Shown here: one piece after another, positions 1 through 9,579 of the stretch
How positions within the stretch are numbered: position 1 is the stretch's first letter
How the letters are laid out: every line of letters starts with the position of its first letter
Source of the DNA: an uncultured Mollicutes bacterium
GTDB lineage: Bacteria > Bacillota_I > Bacilli_A > ML615J-28 > CAG-313
NCBI GenBank assembly: GCA_900538885.1
Contig: UQAI01000005.1
Coordinates: 1 to 53,402 of the forward strand
Length of the DNA: 53,402 nt
Direction: 5' to 3'
The notes under the pieces: generated by a model
What the model was told of the DNA's origin: nothing
Database searches by the model: none
What the model saw: the letters and a program-made list of their open reading frames with translations, nothing else
Translations under genes and position numbers: made by a program

Positions 1-57
1 TTTTACTTTAATATCATATCTATTTAATATTTCTTCTAGTAATTTTTTATTTAACAT
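1..57 (-). CDS. Partial CDS, N-terminus only (possibly ribonuclease III)
   Basis: Only the first 19 codons are inside the window, starting MLNKKLLEEILNRYDIKVK and running off the left edge. An ATG at 57 is preceded by a GGGGGA-type ribosome binding site at 62-67, nine bases after the recG stop, so it is probably co-transcribed with recG. The helical, leucine/lysine-rich start resembles the beginning of RNase III, and rnc often lies near recG in low-GC Bacillota. That identification is a guess from context; the fragment is too short to prove it. Confidence 0.4.
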   Translation of the reverse strand, partial: MLNKKLLEEILNRYDIKVK

Positions 58-66
58 TTTATCCCC

Positions 67-2109
67 CTAATCAAGTTCTGTCATTTTCATTAAGTAATGA
101 TTATGAACATATTCATATAGTGATTTATATTCATCACTTTCAAATAATTCTTTTTTTGTAAGTATTTCTTCAGAATCATCATTCGCCACATTTAATAAAT
201 CACTATCTTCTAGTAAATTACAATATTTAAAATTCATTGATCCTGATTGTTTTTCACCAAAGAATTCACCTGGGCCTCTAGTTTTTAAGTCATATTCGGC
301 AAGAGCAAATCCATCTGTATTTTCTTCCACAAATTTTAATCTTTTTTCGCTGCTTTCACTTGGTGAATCTGATAAATAAAAACAATATGGTGTTGCATCA
401 CTACGCATTACTCTTCCTCTTAATTGATGAAGCGTAGCCACACCAAAGCGATCAGCACCAAGTACAACAATGGTTGTGGCATTTTTAACATTAACCCCAA
501 CTTCAATTACACTTGTTGCGACGAGGATACCTATTTTCTTATCTAAAAAGTCTTTCATGACTTGTTCTTTTTCTTCGGTTTTTAATCTACCATGAATTAA
601 TCCAACATTAGTAATGCCATCAAAATATTTTTTCATACGTTCAAAAATTTCCAATGCATTTGCAGAATCAATAGAATCTGATTCTTCTATTAATGGGGTT
701 ACAACATATATTTGATGACCTAGTGCTAATTCATTTTTCATATGGTCAATTACTAATTTTTTATCTTTTGGTTCTACATATTTTGTTATAACTTGTTTTC
801 TGTTTTTAGGCATTGTTTTAATTACTGAAATATCAGTATCACCATAAACAGAAATAGCAAGAGTTCTAGGAATTGGAGTTGCACTCATTTTGAGGTAATT
901 TACATCTAAACCTTTATTACGGATTAATACTCTTTGACGTACACCGAAACGATGTTCTTCATCCGCAATAACAACTCCTAAACTTGCATATTCAATATCT
1001 TTTTGAAATAAAGCATGTGTTCCAATAATGATATTGATTTCACCACTTGCTAGGCCTTCCATAATTTCCCTTCTCGTTTTACCTGAAGTAGAACCCGTAA
1101 GTAAGGAAATTTTAATATCTGGAAATTCCTTTAAAGCATGTGTAATCGTATCATAGTGTTGAGAAGATAGTATTTCAGTTGGGCACATTAATGCGGCTTG
1201 ATATCCACCACTAACTGCAGCTAAAATGGTGATTAACGCAACTATTGTTTTACCACTACCAACCTCACCCTGTAATAAACGATTCATTGCATATGGTGAT
1301 TTTAAATCACCTAAAATGTCTTCAATAGCTTTATTTTGATCAGGCGTAAGTTCATAAGGCAATAAACCAATAAGTTTATTTAACACTTTTTCATCATAAC
1401 TGATAGCTGGAGCTTTATGATTTTCTTTACGCATAAACTTCAAATATTTCATTGATAATTGATAATTTAAAAGTTCTTCATATTTAATTCTTTTTCTAGC
1501 CTGATTAATTTCATTCATATCATCACCGAAATGAAGAATTTTAACAGTTGATGACATATCTAAAAGTTGCCTTTTAAGAATGTACTCCTTAGGTAAGGTC
1601 TCGGTTATTTTATTCTTATAACGTCGATATACCTTTTCAATTATCTCTAAATATTTATTTTCTGAGATATCTTTAATATGATAAACGGGAACAACATCAC
1701 GATTTATTTCATCACAAATAATTAAATTAGCTACTGTAAAATTATTCATGTTTTGATAGAATCTTCCTTGTACTCTTAAAACAGTTCCATAATTTAGTTT
1801 ACCTTTTAAGAAAACTCGGTTAAAGATGGTACATCTAATTTTTGTTCCTTCAACTTCAAGTTGAAATACCACAGTTGAAAGTTTTGTTTTCAAGTAGTTT
1901 ACCGTAACTCTACTTACAATTGTTCCTTCTAGGGTGATTGTTTCATCAAGTTTGGCATCACTTATTGATGATACTTTATAGTTTTCATATCTAACTGGAA
2001 ACTCATATAATAAATCATGAACAGTAGTAATATTTTGTTTTTTTAAGATATTTTGATATCTTGTTAATATGTAATCTTCATCTATTAACTTATAATTTTC
2101 TAGCATCAT
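67..2109 (-). CDS. recG: ATP-dependent DNA helicase RecG
   Basis: Double-stranded DNA translocase that remodels stalled replication forks and branch-migrates Holliday junctions. The 680-residue protein has the usual order: an N-terminal wedge/OB domain (roughly 1-240), then superfamily 2 helicase domains. Walker A is GEVGSGKT near residue 283, motif II is DEEHRFG, motif III is MSATPIPRT, and the C-terminal TRG-type region follows. Two ATG codons stand in tandem (2109 and 2106). The GAGGAGA site at 2114-2120 is better spaced for the second, so the true start may be one codon later. It follows fakA by 49 bases on the same strand, an arrangement also seen in Bacillus. Confidence 0.95.
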   Translation of the reverse strand: MMLENYKLIDEDYILTRYQNILKKQNITTVHDLLYEFPVRYENYKVSSISDAKLDETITLEGTIVSRVTVNYLKTKLSTVVFQLEVEGTKIRCTIFNRVFLKGKLNYGTVLRVQGRFYQNMNNFTVANLIICDEINRDVVPVYHIKDISENKYLEIIEKVYRRYKNKITETLPKEYILKRQLLDMSSTVKILHFGDDMNEINQARKRIKYEELLNYQLSMKYLKFMRKENHKAPAISYDEKVLNKLIGLLPYELTPDQNKAIEDILGDLKSPYAMNRLLQGEVGSGKTIVALITILAAVSGGYQAALMCPTEILSSQHYDTITHALKEFPDIKISLLTGSTSGKTRREIMEGLASGEINIIIGTHALFQKDIEYASLGVVIADEEHRFGVRQRVLIRNKGLDVNYLKMSATPIPRTLAISVYGDTDISVIKTMPKNRKQVITKYVEPKDKKLVIDHMKNELALGHQIYVVTPLIEESDSIDSANALEIFERMKKYFDGITNVGLIHGRLKTEEKEQVMKDFLDKKIGILVATSVIEVGVNVKNATTIVVLGADRFGVATLHQLRGRVMRSDATPYCFYLSDSPSESSEKRLKFVEENTDGFALAEYDLKTRGPGEFFGEKQSGSMNFKYCNLLEDSDLLNVANDDSEEILTKKELFESDEYKSLYEYVHNHYLMKMTELD

Positions 2110-2158
2110 TATTTCTCCTCTTCATTTTATGAATAAAGTGGAGATTTAACTCCACTCT

Positions 2159-3835
2159 TTATTCTATTGAAAAAATATAACTATATACGTCTTGTTGTCC
2201 ATTAATTGTATCTATTTCTAGATTACTATATTTTTCTTCAATATAAGATGTAAGATTAGCTAATTCTTCTTCTGTTACATCTTTACCATAAATTATCGTA
2301 ATTATATCTTTTTCTTCGACTTTACCTTCTGCGAATAATTCTTTTACCGCATCAAGTCTTTCTTTTTGTGATGTAACAATACGGCCATTACATATACCAA
2401 TGTAATCTCCTTCATTAATCTTTAATCCTTCAATTTCTGTATTTCTAACCGCATAAGTAATTAATCCAGTTGTTACATTAGAAATTACTTCACTAATTTC
2501 ATTGATAATTCCCTCAGGATCATCTAAACTTAAATCAAGCATAGTAAGTGCTGAGTAACCTTGGGCAATTGTTTTAGTAGGTACTACAAAAACATTCGCA
2601 CCTTTATAATATTTTGCGGCTTGTTCAGCAGTTAAAACAATATTACTATTGTTAGGGAACACTATTATATTTTGAGCATTTAATAAATCAAATCCTTTAG
2701 TAAAGTCTTCAGCTGAAGGATTCATGCTTTGACCGCCTTCAACAACATAATCAACGCCCATTTCTTTAAACGCGTTAATTAAGCCTTCGCCTGTTGCAAC
2801 GGCAACTACTGCGAATTTTTTAGGAGTAGTTTGTTTACGCATTTCAACGCATTCAGGACAATTACAAGGTTGTACATCAACCTTAGCAGGGCCATCACTA
2901 TGTTGAACTGACATGTTTTCAATCTTTAGGGTTACGTACTCACCAAATTGTTGACAATAGTTAAGCACATTACCTGGAGTTTTGGTGTGTACATGAATTT
3001 TAACAATATCTTCATCCTTTAAAGCGACAATACTATCACCTAAAGTTTCAAGATAATTTGTAATAACACTAATATCAAAGTCTTTGATATTAACTTTTTT
3101 ATGTTGTAATTGTAGAATAAACTCTGTACAATATCCATACTCTAATTCACTATTTGCATTAAAGTTTTGATGAATTACAGTTTGTGAAGATGTATTTACT
3201 GCTTCTTCTTTAATAAATTCGCCATCTAAAGCTTTAGCCATACCTTCAAGTACATAAATTAAACCAGCACCACCACTATCAATTACGCCAGCTTCTTTTA
3301 AAACAGGAAGAAGTTCAGGGGTTCTTTCTAGTGAAGCTCTTGCTTCTTGTAATAAATGCTTGAAATATTCTTCAATTGAAGATCTACGGTTAACTTTCTT
3401 TTTTGCATATTCAGCTGACTCTCTAGCAACTGTTAGAATTGTTCCTTCAACAGGTTTTAATACAGCATGATAACCTTGTTTTACACCTGAAATAAAGGCA
3501 TTAGCAAGTTCAACAGCGTTAACTTCATCATAACCAGCAAGGCCTTTATAAATACCTCTAAATAGTTGTGATAAGATAACACCCGAGTTTCCACGTGCAC
3601 CCATTAACATGCCACGTGATAATTTTTTTGACATTTGATATATTGATTTCTCATCGTATTCACTAATTTCGTGTGCGCCTGCTTCAATTGTCATTTTCAT
3701 ATTTGTACCAGTATCTCCATCAGGAACTGGGAATACGTTTAGGGCATCAACTGTTTTATAGTTGGCCCGGAGGTTTGCGGCGCCATTGGTAACTATTTGC
3801 TTAAATAGTAAACCATCCATTTTATATGTTTGCAT
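2159..3835 (-). CDS. fakA: Fatty acid kinase subunit FakA (DhaL/YloV family)
   Basis: ATP-binding subunit that phosphorylates fatty acids held by a FakB (DegV-type) partner, feeding exogenous fatty acids into phospholipid synthesis. The N-terminal DhaL domain has the nucleotide/Mg motif NVFPVPDGDTGTNM at about residues 29-42 and GARGNSG after it. A middle domain follows, then a cysteine cluster (CNCPEC, near residue 320) that could bind zinc, then the C-terminal domain. Its 558 residues match the family. The start has a strong AAGGAGG site at 3841-3847. Its own promoter lies at 3872-3900, and recG is downstream. No FakB or Asp23-family gene is seen next to it. Confidence 0.92.
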   Translation of the reverse strand: MQTYKMDGLLFKQIVTNGAANLRANYKTVDALNVFPVPDGDTGTNMKMTIEAGAHEISEYDEKSIYQMSKKLSRGMLMGARGNSGVILSQLFRGIYKGLAGYDEVNAVELANAFISGVKQGYHAVLKPVEGTILTVARESAEYAKKKVNRRSSIEEYFKHLLQEARASLERTPELLPVLKEAGVIDSGGAGLIYVLEGMAKALDGEFIKEEAVNTSSQTVIHQNFNANSELEYGYCTEFILQLQHKKVNIKDFDISVITNYLETLGDSIVALKDEDIVKIHVHTKTPGNVLNYCQQFGEYVTLKIENMSVQHSDGPAKVDVQPCNCPECVEMRKQTTPKKFAVVAVATGEGLINAFKEMGVDYVVEGGQSMNPSAEDFTKGFDLLNAQNIIVFPNNSNIVLTAEQAAKYYKGANVFVVPTKTIAQGYSALTMLDLSLDDPEGIINEISEVISNVTTGLITYAVRNTEIEGLKINEGDYIGICNGRIVTSQKERLDAVKELFAEGKVEEKDIITIIYGKDVTEEELANLTSYIEEKYSNLEIDTINGQQDVYSYIFSIE

Positions 3836-3871
3836 ATTTTCCTCCTTGCATGCTTCTTAGCACGCTTTATC

Positions 3872-3900
3872 ATTCTATCACATTTTATGACAAAATGCAA
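3872..3900 (-). promoter_or_regulatory. Promoter of fakA-recG
   Basis: On the minus strand a TTGCAT -35 (3895-3900) and a TAGAAT -10 (3872-3877) are separated by 17 bases, with a TG extended -10. A small GC-rich hairpin (GCGTGC/GCATGC) lies just upstream of the ribosome binding site, within the leader. Confidence 0.7.
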
Positions 3901-3974
3901 GTAATATAGTTTTAGCTAACCTCTTCATATTTTGTATTTTTACCTAAATATATTATTTCATTAATTCTTATTGC

Positions 3975-4003
3975 TTGCATTTATATCTTTTTTATGATAT
4001 AAT
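3975..4003 (+). promoter_or_regulatory. Promoter of rpmB
   Basis: TTGCAT (3975-3980), a 17-base spacer and TATAAT (3998-4003), with the extended -10 TGATATAAT. It fits a strong sigma-A promoter, as expected for a ribosomal protein gene, and gives a leader of about 35 bases. Confidence 0.8.
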
Positions 4004-4045
4004 CTTCAAGGATTTAAATGTATTAAATATAAGGAGGAACTCATT

Positions 4046-4249
4046 ATGGCTCGTAAATGTTATATAACAGGTATCGGATCAAAATCTGGAAATAATCGTT
4101 CCCACTCTTTACAAGCAACTCGTCGTACTTGGAAAGCAAACTTACAAAAAGTTCGTATTAAAGACGAAGATGGTCGCATTATTAGAGTGTACGTTTCTAC
4201 TCGTGCTTTAAGAACTGGTGCTAAGAACGGAACTATCGAACGTGCATAA
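4046..4249 (+). CDS. rpmB: 50S ribosomal protein L28
   Basis: Structural protein of the large ribosomal subunit. It is 67 residues, basic, and carries the typical L28 pattern: MARKCYITG at the start, then SHSLQATRRTWKANLQ and a C-terminal RALRTGAKNGTIERA. The AAGGAGGAAC site sits seven to ten bases before the ATG. It is a single-gene transcript with its own promoter and a terminator directly after. It is divergent from fakA, the same neighbourhood as rpmB-yloU-yloV in Bacillus but inverted. Confidence 0.96.
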   Translation: MARKCYITGIGSKSGNNRSHSLQATRRTWKANLQKVRIKDEDGRIIRVYVSTRALRTGAKNGTIERA

Positions 4250-4269
4250 TTAAATTATGAATGCAAAGT

Positions 4270-4302
4270 ATGGTATAACAGTTTATTGTTATACCATTTT
4301 TT
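4270..4302 (+). terminator. Terminator after rpmB
   Basis: A perfect 10-bp stem (ATGGTATAAC / GTTATACCAT) with an 8-base loop is followed by a T run at 4297-4302. It starts 20 bases after the rpmB stop. Confidence 0.88.
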
Positions 4303-4378
4303 GTTGTTACTTTTTGTGAAAAAGGTTTTTGAAAAAACTAATAATCTGCCCAAATACTTTAGGTAACTTTATAACAAT

Positions 4379-4426
4379 AAAACGCATATCCATACCTCCC
4401 CTGGTACAGTATATGCGTTTTTAATA
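4379..4426. terminator. Long bidirectional hairpin between rpmB and thiN
   Basis: An outer 11-bp stem AAAACGCATAT (4379-4389) pairs with ATATGCGTTTT (4411-4421). It continues into a second 7-bp stem (4390-4396 with 4403-4409, some G-U) capped by a six-base loop read AGGGGA on the minus strand. A T-rich stretch flanks both sides. It lies directly downstream of the thiN stop and so ends the minus-strand operon. It could also back up the rpmB terminator on the plus strand. Confidence 0.7.
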
Positions 4427-4433
4427 TTTCTTA

Positions 4434-5045
4434 TTACTTACTTTTAATAATTATTACTTCACCATCTTCTAAAGTAAATATAAACTTACCATCAACAAAC
4501 TGATTACTAGTAGTATATGTATCATAACTTGTAATTATGGCATGATTTAATAAATACTTTCCCTGAGTAATGCTGATTACAGCTTTACTTAATGTAATAA
4601 TACCAATATAGTTGTAGTCATCTTGTAAGAAGGTATATGTACCTTTATGATGATAGTAACTAACTTCATTTAACATATCAAGAAACTTTAAGTTTAATTC
4701 CGGATATTTTTTTAATAATAAAATATTAACAAGTTCATGATCTAGTCTTCCCCCAAGACAGTCATAAACAATACATTCATCTGCTTTATTTAAATGCATT
4801 AAGACAAGTTCTAAATCCGTTTCATTTTTCATTGTTGGGTATTTAAACAAATATTTGGTGTGGTTCTTAATTTCTGTTAAATCTGTAGTAGTATCAAAGT
4901 CACCCCACGCCGCATCAAGCTTGTATCCCACATTAATGATTCGTAAAGCTCCTTCATCTAAACCAATTAGATAATCATTTTCAAGGGGATGGTATAATTC
5001 TTTAAAGGAAGAAACTGGAGATTTTCCTACAATTATATATCTCAT
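4434..5045 (-). CDS. thiN: Thiamine pyrophosphokinase
   Basis: Transfers pyrophosphate from ATP to thiamine to make thiamine diphosphate. It is 203 residues, the usual length. Family motifs are visible: GLDEGA near residue 28, GDFDT near 48, the substrate-binding KNETDLELVL near 73, and GGRLDHEL near 99. It is the last gene of the rsmB-rlmN-rsgA-rpe-thiN series and overlaps rpe by four bases (ATGA type). That is the standard rsgA-rpe-thiN order of Firmicutes. Confidence 0.93.
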   Translation of the reverse strand: MRYIIVGKSPVSSFKELYHPLENDYLIGLDEGALRIINVGYKLDAAWGDFDTTTDLTEIKNHTKYLFKYPTMKNETDLELVLMHLNKADECIVYDCLGGRLDHELVNILLLKKYPELNLKFLDMLNEVSYYHHKGTYTFLQDDYNYIGIITLSKAVISITQGKYLLNHAIITSYDTYTTSNQFVDGKFIFTLEDGEVIIIKSK

Positions 5046-5686
5046 ATTCTTTTTAATTCCTCATAACATTCATGAAAGTTTTCACTATTCATTAGGTAAG
5101 TTCCTACTACTATAACATCACATCCAACATCTTTTACAAGTTTAGCAGTATTAACATTAATACCACCATCAACTTCAATTAGATACTGAAAGTTATGTTT
5201 ATCTTTAATATCCTTTAAATATTTAATTTTATCAAGAGCAATAGGCATAAACTTTTGTCCACCAAATCCTGGTTCAACACTCATTACTAAAACTAAATCA
5301 AGATCTTTTAGATATGGATTTAAGACGTCTATCTTTGTGTTAGGCTTTACGGAAATTCCACATTTTACTCCGTGATTCTTAATTAGCTTAATTGTTTCTT
5401 TAATGTTTTTACAAGCTTCATAATGAAAAGTGATAATGTCACTACCCGCTAAAATATAACTCATAATTTCGGCTTCTGGAGTATTAATCATTAGGTGAGT
5501 ATCTAAAATTGCGTTTGTTTGCTTATTGATTTTTTCCACTTCATTTGCGTCGTATGTTGTGTTTGGAACAAATTTTCCATCCATTACATCGAGGTGAATC
5601 ATTGTAATACCATTATCTGTAAAGGTCTTAAAGACTTTTAAATAGTCTTCTTTTTTAACTGATAAGATTGATGGAGATATTAGCAT
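5042..5686 (-). CDS. rpe: Ribulose-phosphate 3-epimerase
   Basis: Interconverts ribulose 5-phosphate and xylulose 5-phosphate in the pentose phosphate pathway. It is a 214-residue TIM barrel with SILSVKK at the N-terminus, the metal-binding HLDVMDGKFVPN segment, DTHLMI, SVEPGFGGQKF and VDGGIN near the C-terminus, and is therefore complete. It begins one base after the rsgA stop and overlaps thiN by four bases, so the three genes are translationally coupled. Confidence 0.95.
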   Translation of the reverse strand: MLISPSILSVKKEDYLKVFKTFTDNGITMIHLDVMDGKFVPNTTYDANEVEKINKQTNAILDTHLMINTPEAEIMSYILAGSDIITFHYEACKNIKETIKLIKNHGVKCGISVKPNTKIDVLNPYLKDLDLVLVMSVEPGFGGQKFMPIALDKIKYLKDIKDKHNFQYLIEVDGGINVNTAKLVKDVGCDVIVVGTYLMNSENFHECYEELKRI

Positions 5687-5687
5687 T

Positions 5688-6563
5688 TTACCACTTCCTT
5701 CTGTTTCTTATTTCTTCTATAAATTGCTTGTAATTTTCATATCTTGTGCTTAATATTTCACCTTTTTCAAGAGCTTTTTTGACCGCACAATTTGGCTCAT
5801 TAAGGTGTAAACAACCATTATATTTACAGTTAGAACTACGCTCAAAAAACTCAACAAAACTATGTGCAAGATCCAATTCTTCCATATCTAAATCCATAAT
5901 ACCAAATCCTGGTGTATCAGCAATCCAACCATCTTTAATGTTTATTAATTCAACATGTCTAGTTGTATGTTTACCACGATTTAAAGCTTTAGAAATATCA
6001 TTTGTTTCAAGTTTCAAGTCTTCATCTAAGACATTTAAAAGACTGCTTTTTCCAACTCCACTTTGGCCAGTAATCACACTAATGTGATCTTTTATAAGGG
6101 GAGATAATTCATCTATTAATTTAGCTTTCGCACTAGTTTTAATGGTTTGGTATCCGATTGATTCATAGTAATTTTTAATTGTTTCAACTGTTTTTATTTC
6201 TTCATGTTCAAGTAAATCCCACTTATTAAACACAATAATTGGTGGTATTAGATTGTATTCTAGAATTGCTAAAAAACGGTCTAATAAATTTAAGTTTAGG
6301 TCTGGTTCCTTAACTGAAAAAACCACAAAAGCTTGTTCGATATTCGCAATCATTGGTCTAGTTAAATCATTAATTCTTTTATCAAGTTTTGTGATTACGG
6401 TGCTTCCATCTTTAATTTCATATTCAATGTGATCACCTACTTTTAGGGTTTCCGTTTTAATTCGAAAAATACCCCTTGGTTTGGCCTTTAAATAGATTTT
6501 AGAGGCATTATCATAAATTTTATATTCACCAGCAATGAGGCTTACAATAATTCCTTTATTCAT
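5688..6563 (-). CDS. rsgA: Ribosome small subunit-dependent GTPase A
   Basis: Circularly permuted GTPase that helps the 30S subunit mature. An N-terminal OB fold is followed by G4 (NKWD), then G1 (GQSGVGKSS), G3 (DTPGF) and a C-terminal zinc motif of Cys and His (CKYNGCLHLNEPNC). A TTG codon upstream (6575) is also in frame, but the ATG at 6563 is preferred. It has GAGGT six bases upstream and starts at MNKGIIVSL, giving 291 residues. It overlaps the end of rlmN by eight bases. Confidence 0.95.
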   Translation of the reverse strand: MNKGIIVSLIAGEYKIYDNASKIYLKAKPRGIFRIKTETLKVGDHIEYEIKDGSTVITKLDKRINDLTRPMIANIEQAFVVFSVKEPDLNLNLLDRFLAILEYNLIPPIIVFNKWDLLEHEEIKTVETIKNYYESIGYQTIKTSAKAKLIDELSPLIKDHISVITGQSGVGKSSLLNVLDEDLKLETNDISKALNRGKHTTRHVELINIKDGWIADTPGFGIMDLDMEELDLAHSFVEFFERSSNCKYNGCLHLNEPNCAVKKALEKGEILSTRYENYKQFIEEIRNRRKW

Positions 6564-7599
6564 GTTCAACCTCAATCTTTTTAGCTCTTAACTGACCACA
6601 TGCGGCATCGATATCGGCGCCATGTTCCATTCGTAAAGTTGCTTGAATGTGATTAGTATCAAGGATATGATAAAAGGCTTCGGCTTTTTCTTTGGTAACT
6701 TTTTTATATGGTTTTGTAATAACCTCATTATAAGGTATTAAATTAACATACGCATTAATTCCTTTTATTAGTCTTGCAAGTTCTTTAGCACAAGCTTCAC
6801 TATCATTAACATCACGGAGAAGAATATACTCAAATGTTACTCGGCGATTAGTTTTTTGAATGTAATACTTAACCGCATTCATAACTTCTTCTATTTTATA
6901 TGCTTTGTTTATTTTCATAATTTCACTTCTTAACGCATCATTTGGAGCGTGTAAGCTAATCGCAAGATTAACTTGAAGTTCGAATTCTGCGAATTCATAT
7001 ATCTTAGGAACAATACCACATGTTGAAACAGTTATGTGTCTCGCACCTATTTCAAGGCCTTTAGGATAATTAACCACTCTTAGAAACTTTATGACATTAT
7101 CATAATTATCAAAAGGTTCACCAATTCCCATTACCACAATATTAGTTACTCTTTCAAAATCTTTGTCTAAATCTTTTTGAACTTGAAGGACTTGTTCAAT
7201 TAATTCTCCTGCTTCTAGGCTTCTTACTTTACCTAATTCGCCACTAGCACAAAAACTACACCCCATATTACAACCTACTTGGGTTGTAACACAAATACTA
7301 TTACCATAGTTGTGTCTCATTAAAACTGTTTCAATTAATTTTCCATCTTTAAGTTTAAACAAATATTTAGTAGTACCATCACTTGATATTTGTTTGGTTA
7401 CGATCTCTAGTTGTTCTAATTCAAAGTTTTCTTTTAGATGGCTAATTACATTTTTGGAGATGTTAGTCATTTCATCAAAAGAATTAATACGATTACGATA
7501 TAACCACTCAAATACTTGAGTTGCTCTAAATTTCTTTTCATTAATACTTAAAAAATAATTTTCTAATTCTTCTAGTGAAAAGTTATAAATGTTCTTCAT
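6556..7599 (-). CDS. rlmN: 23S rRNA/tRNA adenine-C2 methyltransferase RlmN
   Basis: Radical-SAM enzyme that methylates A2503 of 23S rRNA and A37 of some tRNAs. It is 347 residues with the 4Fe-4S motif CNMGCSFC near residue 109, the SAM-binding MGIGEPFDN segment, and the second catalytic cysteine in AACGQLR near the C-terminus. AAAGGAG lies six bases before the ATG, inside the end of rsmB's intergenic space. The gene is tightly packed between rsmB and rsgA. Confidence 0.96.
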   Translation of the reverse strand: MKNIYNFSLEELENYFLSINEKKFRATQVFEWLYRNRINSFDEMTNISKNVISHLKENFELEQLEIVTKQISSDGTTKYLFKLKDGKLIETVLMRHNYGNSICVTTQVGCNMGCSFCASGELGKVRSLEAGELIEQVLQVQKDLDKDFERVTNIVVMGIGEPFDNYDNVIKFLRVVNYPKGLEIGARHITVSTCGIVPKIYEFAEFELQVNLAISLHAPNDALRSEIMKINKAYKIEEVMNAVKYYIQKTNRRVTFEYILLRDVNDSEACAKELARLIKGINAYVNLIPYNEVITKPYKKVTKEKAEAFYHILDTNHIQATLRMEHGADIDAACGQLRAKKIEVEHE

Positions 7600-7600
7600 T

Positions 7601-8845
7601 TCATGCTCCTTTTTTTAATTTACAAATATAAAAGCCATCATTTCTATCTGTTGGAAGAAATGATTTTTCTTCAACTTTTTGATAATTTTTATGACTCTTT
7701 AAAAAGTTTCTTATTTGTTCTTCATTTTCTGATTTATTAATAGTACATGTGCTATATACTAATATACCATTTGGTTCTACATAATTATCAATATGATTTA
7801 ATATATCTTTCTGTAATTTTTCTATTTCTTTTATTTTATTAATAGTTAATCTTAACTTTAAATCACCCTTATGTTTCATTGTTCCCATACCTGAACATGG
7901 AGCATCAACTAACACATAAGCATAGAACTTACCATAATCAAAATTTCTAGCATCTGCTTCTAGGGTTTTAATGTTCTTAATACCTTGTCTTAAAGCTTCA
8001 TTTTCAATTAATTTAAGTTTATGGGGATATATATCACAAGAAGTAATTGACCCTGTATTTTTCATAATTGTGGCTAGGTGAAAGCTTTTAGAACCAGGGG
8101 CACTACAAGCATCAAGTACACACGCATTATACGGTGGATTTAGCACTTTACCAACCATCATACTAGATGCATCCTGGGGAATAACTAAAGCTTGTTCAAA
8201 TAATGTAGTTTGAATAAGTGATACTTTTGTAATAATCATCTCTTCATCTTTTTCAAACCATATATCATTTTTATTTAAATAATCTATTACTTCTTCATCA
8301 GTTGTCTTTAAATAATTAATTCTATAAATATTAAATGTTTCTTCAACTGGTTTCAAAATATCAACATAATCATTTGGATATTGTTTCTTAATTAATTTTA
8401 AAACATCGACATCAATATTATAAATTATACTTTCTCTTTCATCACTAGCTATTTTCTTTATTTCTTCACAAGCCTTATTAAAGCGGTCTTCTTTAATATA
8501 ATTTCTAAATACACCATTTACAAACTTAGAACCATTATAATCTTTCTTTTTTACAACACCAACTAATTCATTAACAACATAATGACTTGCAAGATTTAAA
8601 TAACTTAAAGCATATACTCCAACTCTTAAAGGATTTTTAACATTTGGTTTAACCCTTTTACCACTAACATATGGCCTAAGTAAAAAGTCCAACCACTTTT
8701 TATTTTCAACTACACCATATAATATTTTAGTATAAAGTTTTCTATCATTTTCTGAAATAGTTCCAATTCTTTTATTTAATACTATATTTATAAAAGCATC
8801 ATTATTTATTACTTCGGTGACATCTTCAATTAGTTTATCCCACAT
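7601..8845 (-). CDS. rsmB: 16S rRNA cytosine-C5 methyltransferase RsmB
   Basis: Methylates C967-type positions in 16S rRNA. It is 414 residues with an N-terminal NusB-like RNA-binding domain (about 1-140), then a Rossmann methyltransferase domain. That domain has the SAM motif DACSAPGSKSFHLA, the catalytic DAPCSGMG and the second cysteine motif YSTCT. Its ATG overlaps the stop of the upstream gene in a TAATG arrangement. It is followed one base later by the rlmN region. Confidence 0.94.
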   Translation of the reverse strand: MWDKLIEDVTEVINNDAFINIVLNKRIGTISENDRKLYTKILYGVVENKKWLDFLLRPYVSGKRVKPNVKNPLRVGVYALSYLNLASHYVVNELVGVVKKKDYNGSKFVNGVFRNYIKEDRFNKACEEIKKIASDERESIIYNIDVDVLKLIKKQYPNDYVDILKPVEETFNIYRINYLKTTDEEVIDYLNKNDIWFEKDEEMIITKVSLIQTTLFEQALVIPQDASSMMVGKVLNPPYNACVLDACSAPGSKSFHLATIMKNTGSITSCDIYPHKLKLIENEALRQGIKNIKTLEADARNFDYGKFYAYVLVDAPCSGMGTMKHKGDLKLRLTINKIKEIEKLQKDILNHIDNYVEPNGILVYSTCTINKSENEEQIRNFLKSHKNYQKVEEKSFLPTDRNDGFYICKLKKGA

Positions 8846-9513
8846 TAGTTATTACCTCCAGTTAAGATAATAAAGTAATAAACATTTAAAAAAGCAAAAT
8901 CTTTCTTTAATTTATTGATTTCTTCATCATTATAGTTATTTACGTACTTCATAGCAGTATGAATATTTTTAAATAGTGTAATCCAGTCTTGTAAAGAGAT
9001 GGTAATGATTGTTTCATGTGATTCTAAATAGCTTAAAGGTATTAATCTTTTATTAGGAATATCATGAGTATTTACATAATTAACAAGGCGAGTAATAAAA
9101 CCAGACATTTCTTTACCACTATAATAAAAAATATCACTACTTGCTTGTTCTACTGTTTGATAGTTTGACATTATCTTAGTAAAGTTATCATAAAATATTG
9201 TAAGTTCATCTAGCTTTAAATTATCTAAAACTAAAACACTAGATATCCTAAAATTTTCAACAACATCTTCTTTTAATTCTCCAAGCATTGATTCAACCGT
9301 GCTGTAATCATTACATAAAATATTATAATCTATTGTTTCATTTGACTCTTCATACTTTGTTACCTTGTCACCTAAACTATCATATATTCTTTCAACAAAT
9401 ATTAATTTATTATAGTTTTCCTCATCATGCTTACATGCAAGTAAAATCTTTAATATATATATAGTTCGCTTAAATTGATTTTTATTTTTATTTACTAATT
9501 GAATGATATCCAT
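8845..9513 (-). CDS. Protein of unknown function at the head of the rsmB operon
   Basis: Not recognised. The protein is 222 residues, acidic and mostly helical, with no signal peptide or membrane segment. It has isoleucine/leucine-rich patches and ends in ILTGGNN. The ATG at 9513 is chosen over an upstream in-frame start because GAGGTGG lies five to nine bases before it. It is the first gene of the unknown-rsmB-rlmN-rsgA-rpe-thiN series and is coupled to rsmB by a TAATG overlap, which suggests a role near RNA modification; that is inference only. A TATAAT sequence about 20 bases upstream may be its promoter, but its -35 is poor. Confidence 0.75.
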   Translation of the reverse strand: MDIIQLVNKNKNQFKRTIYILKILLACKHDEENYNKLIFVERIYDSLGDKVTKYEESNETIDYNILCNDYSTVESMLGELKEDVVENFRISSVLVLDNLKLDELTIFYDNFTKIMSNYQTVEQASSDIFYYSGKEMSGFITRLVNYVNTHDIPNKRLIPLSYLESHETIITISLQDWITLFKNIHTAMKYVNNYNDEEINKLKKDFAFLNVYYFIILTGGNN

Positions 9514-9579
9514 AAGCCACCTCAATATAGATATTATACTATAATTTATGAAAAAATGCTAGAAAAATATTTCTATGTA

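Noticed and set aside
4379..4426. Riboswitch near thiN (thiamine pyrophosphate type)
   Set aside because: The structure lies downstream of thiN on its strand, and the conserved core of TPP riboswitches is not present.
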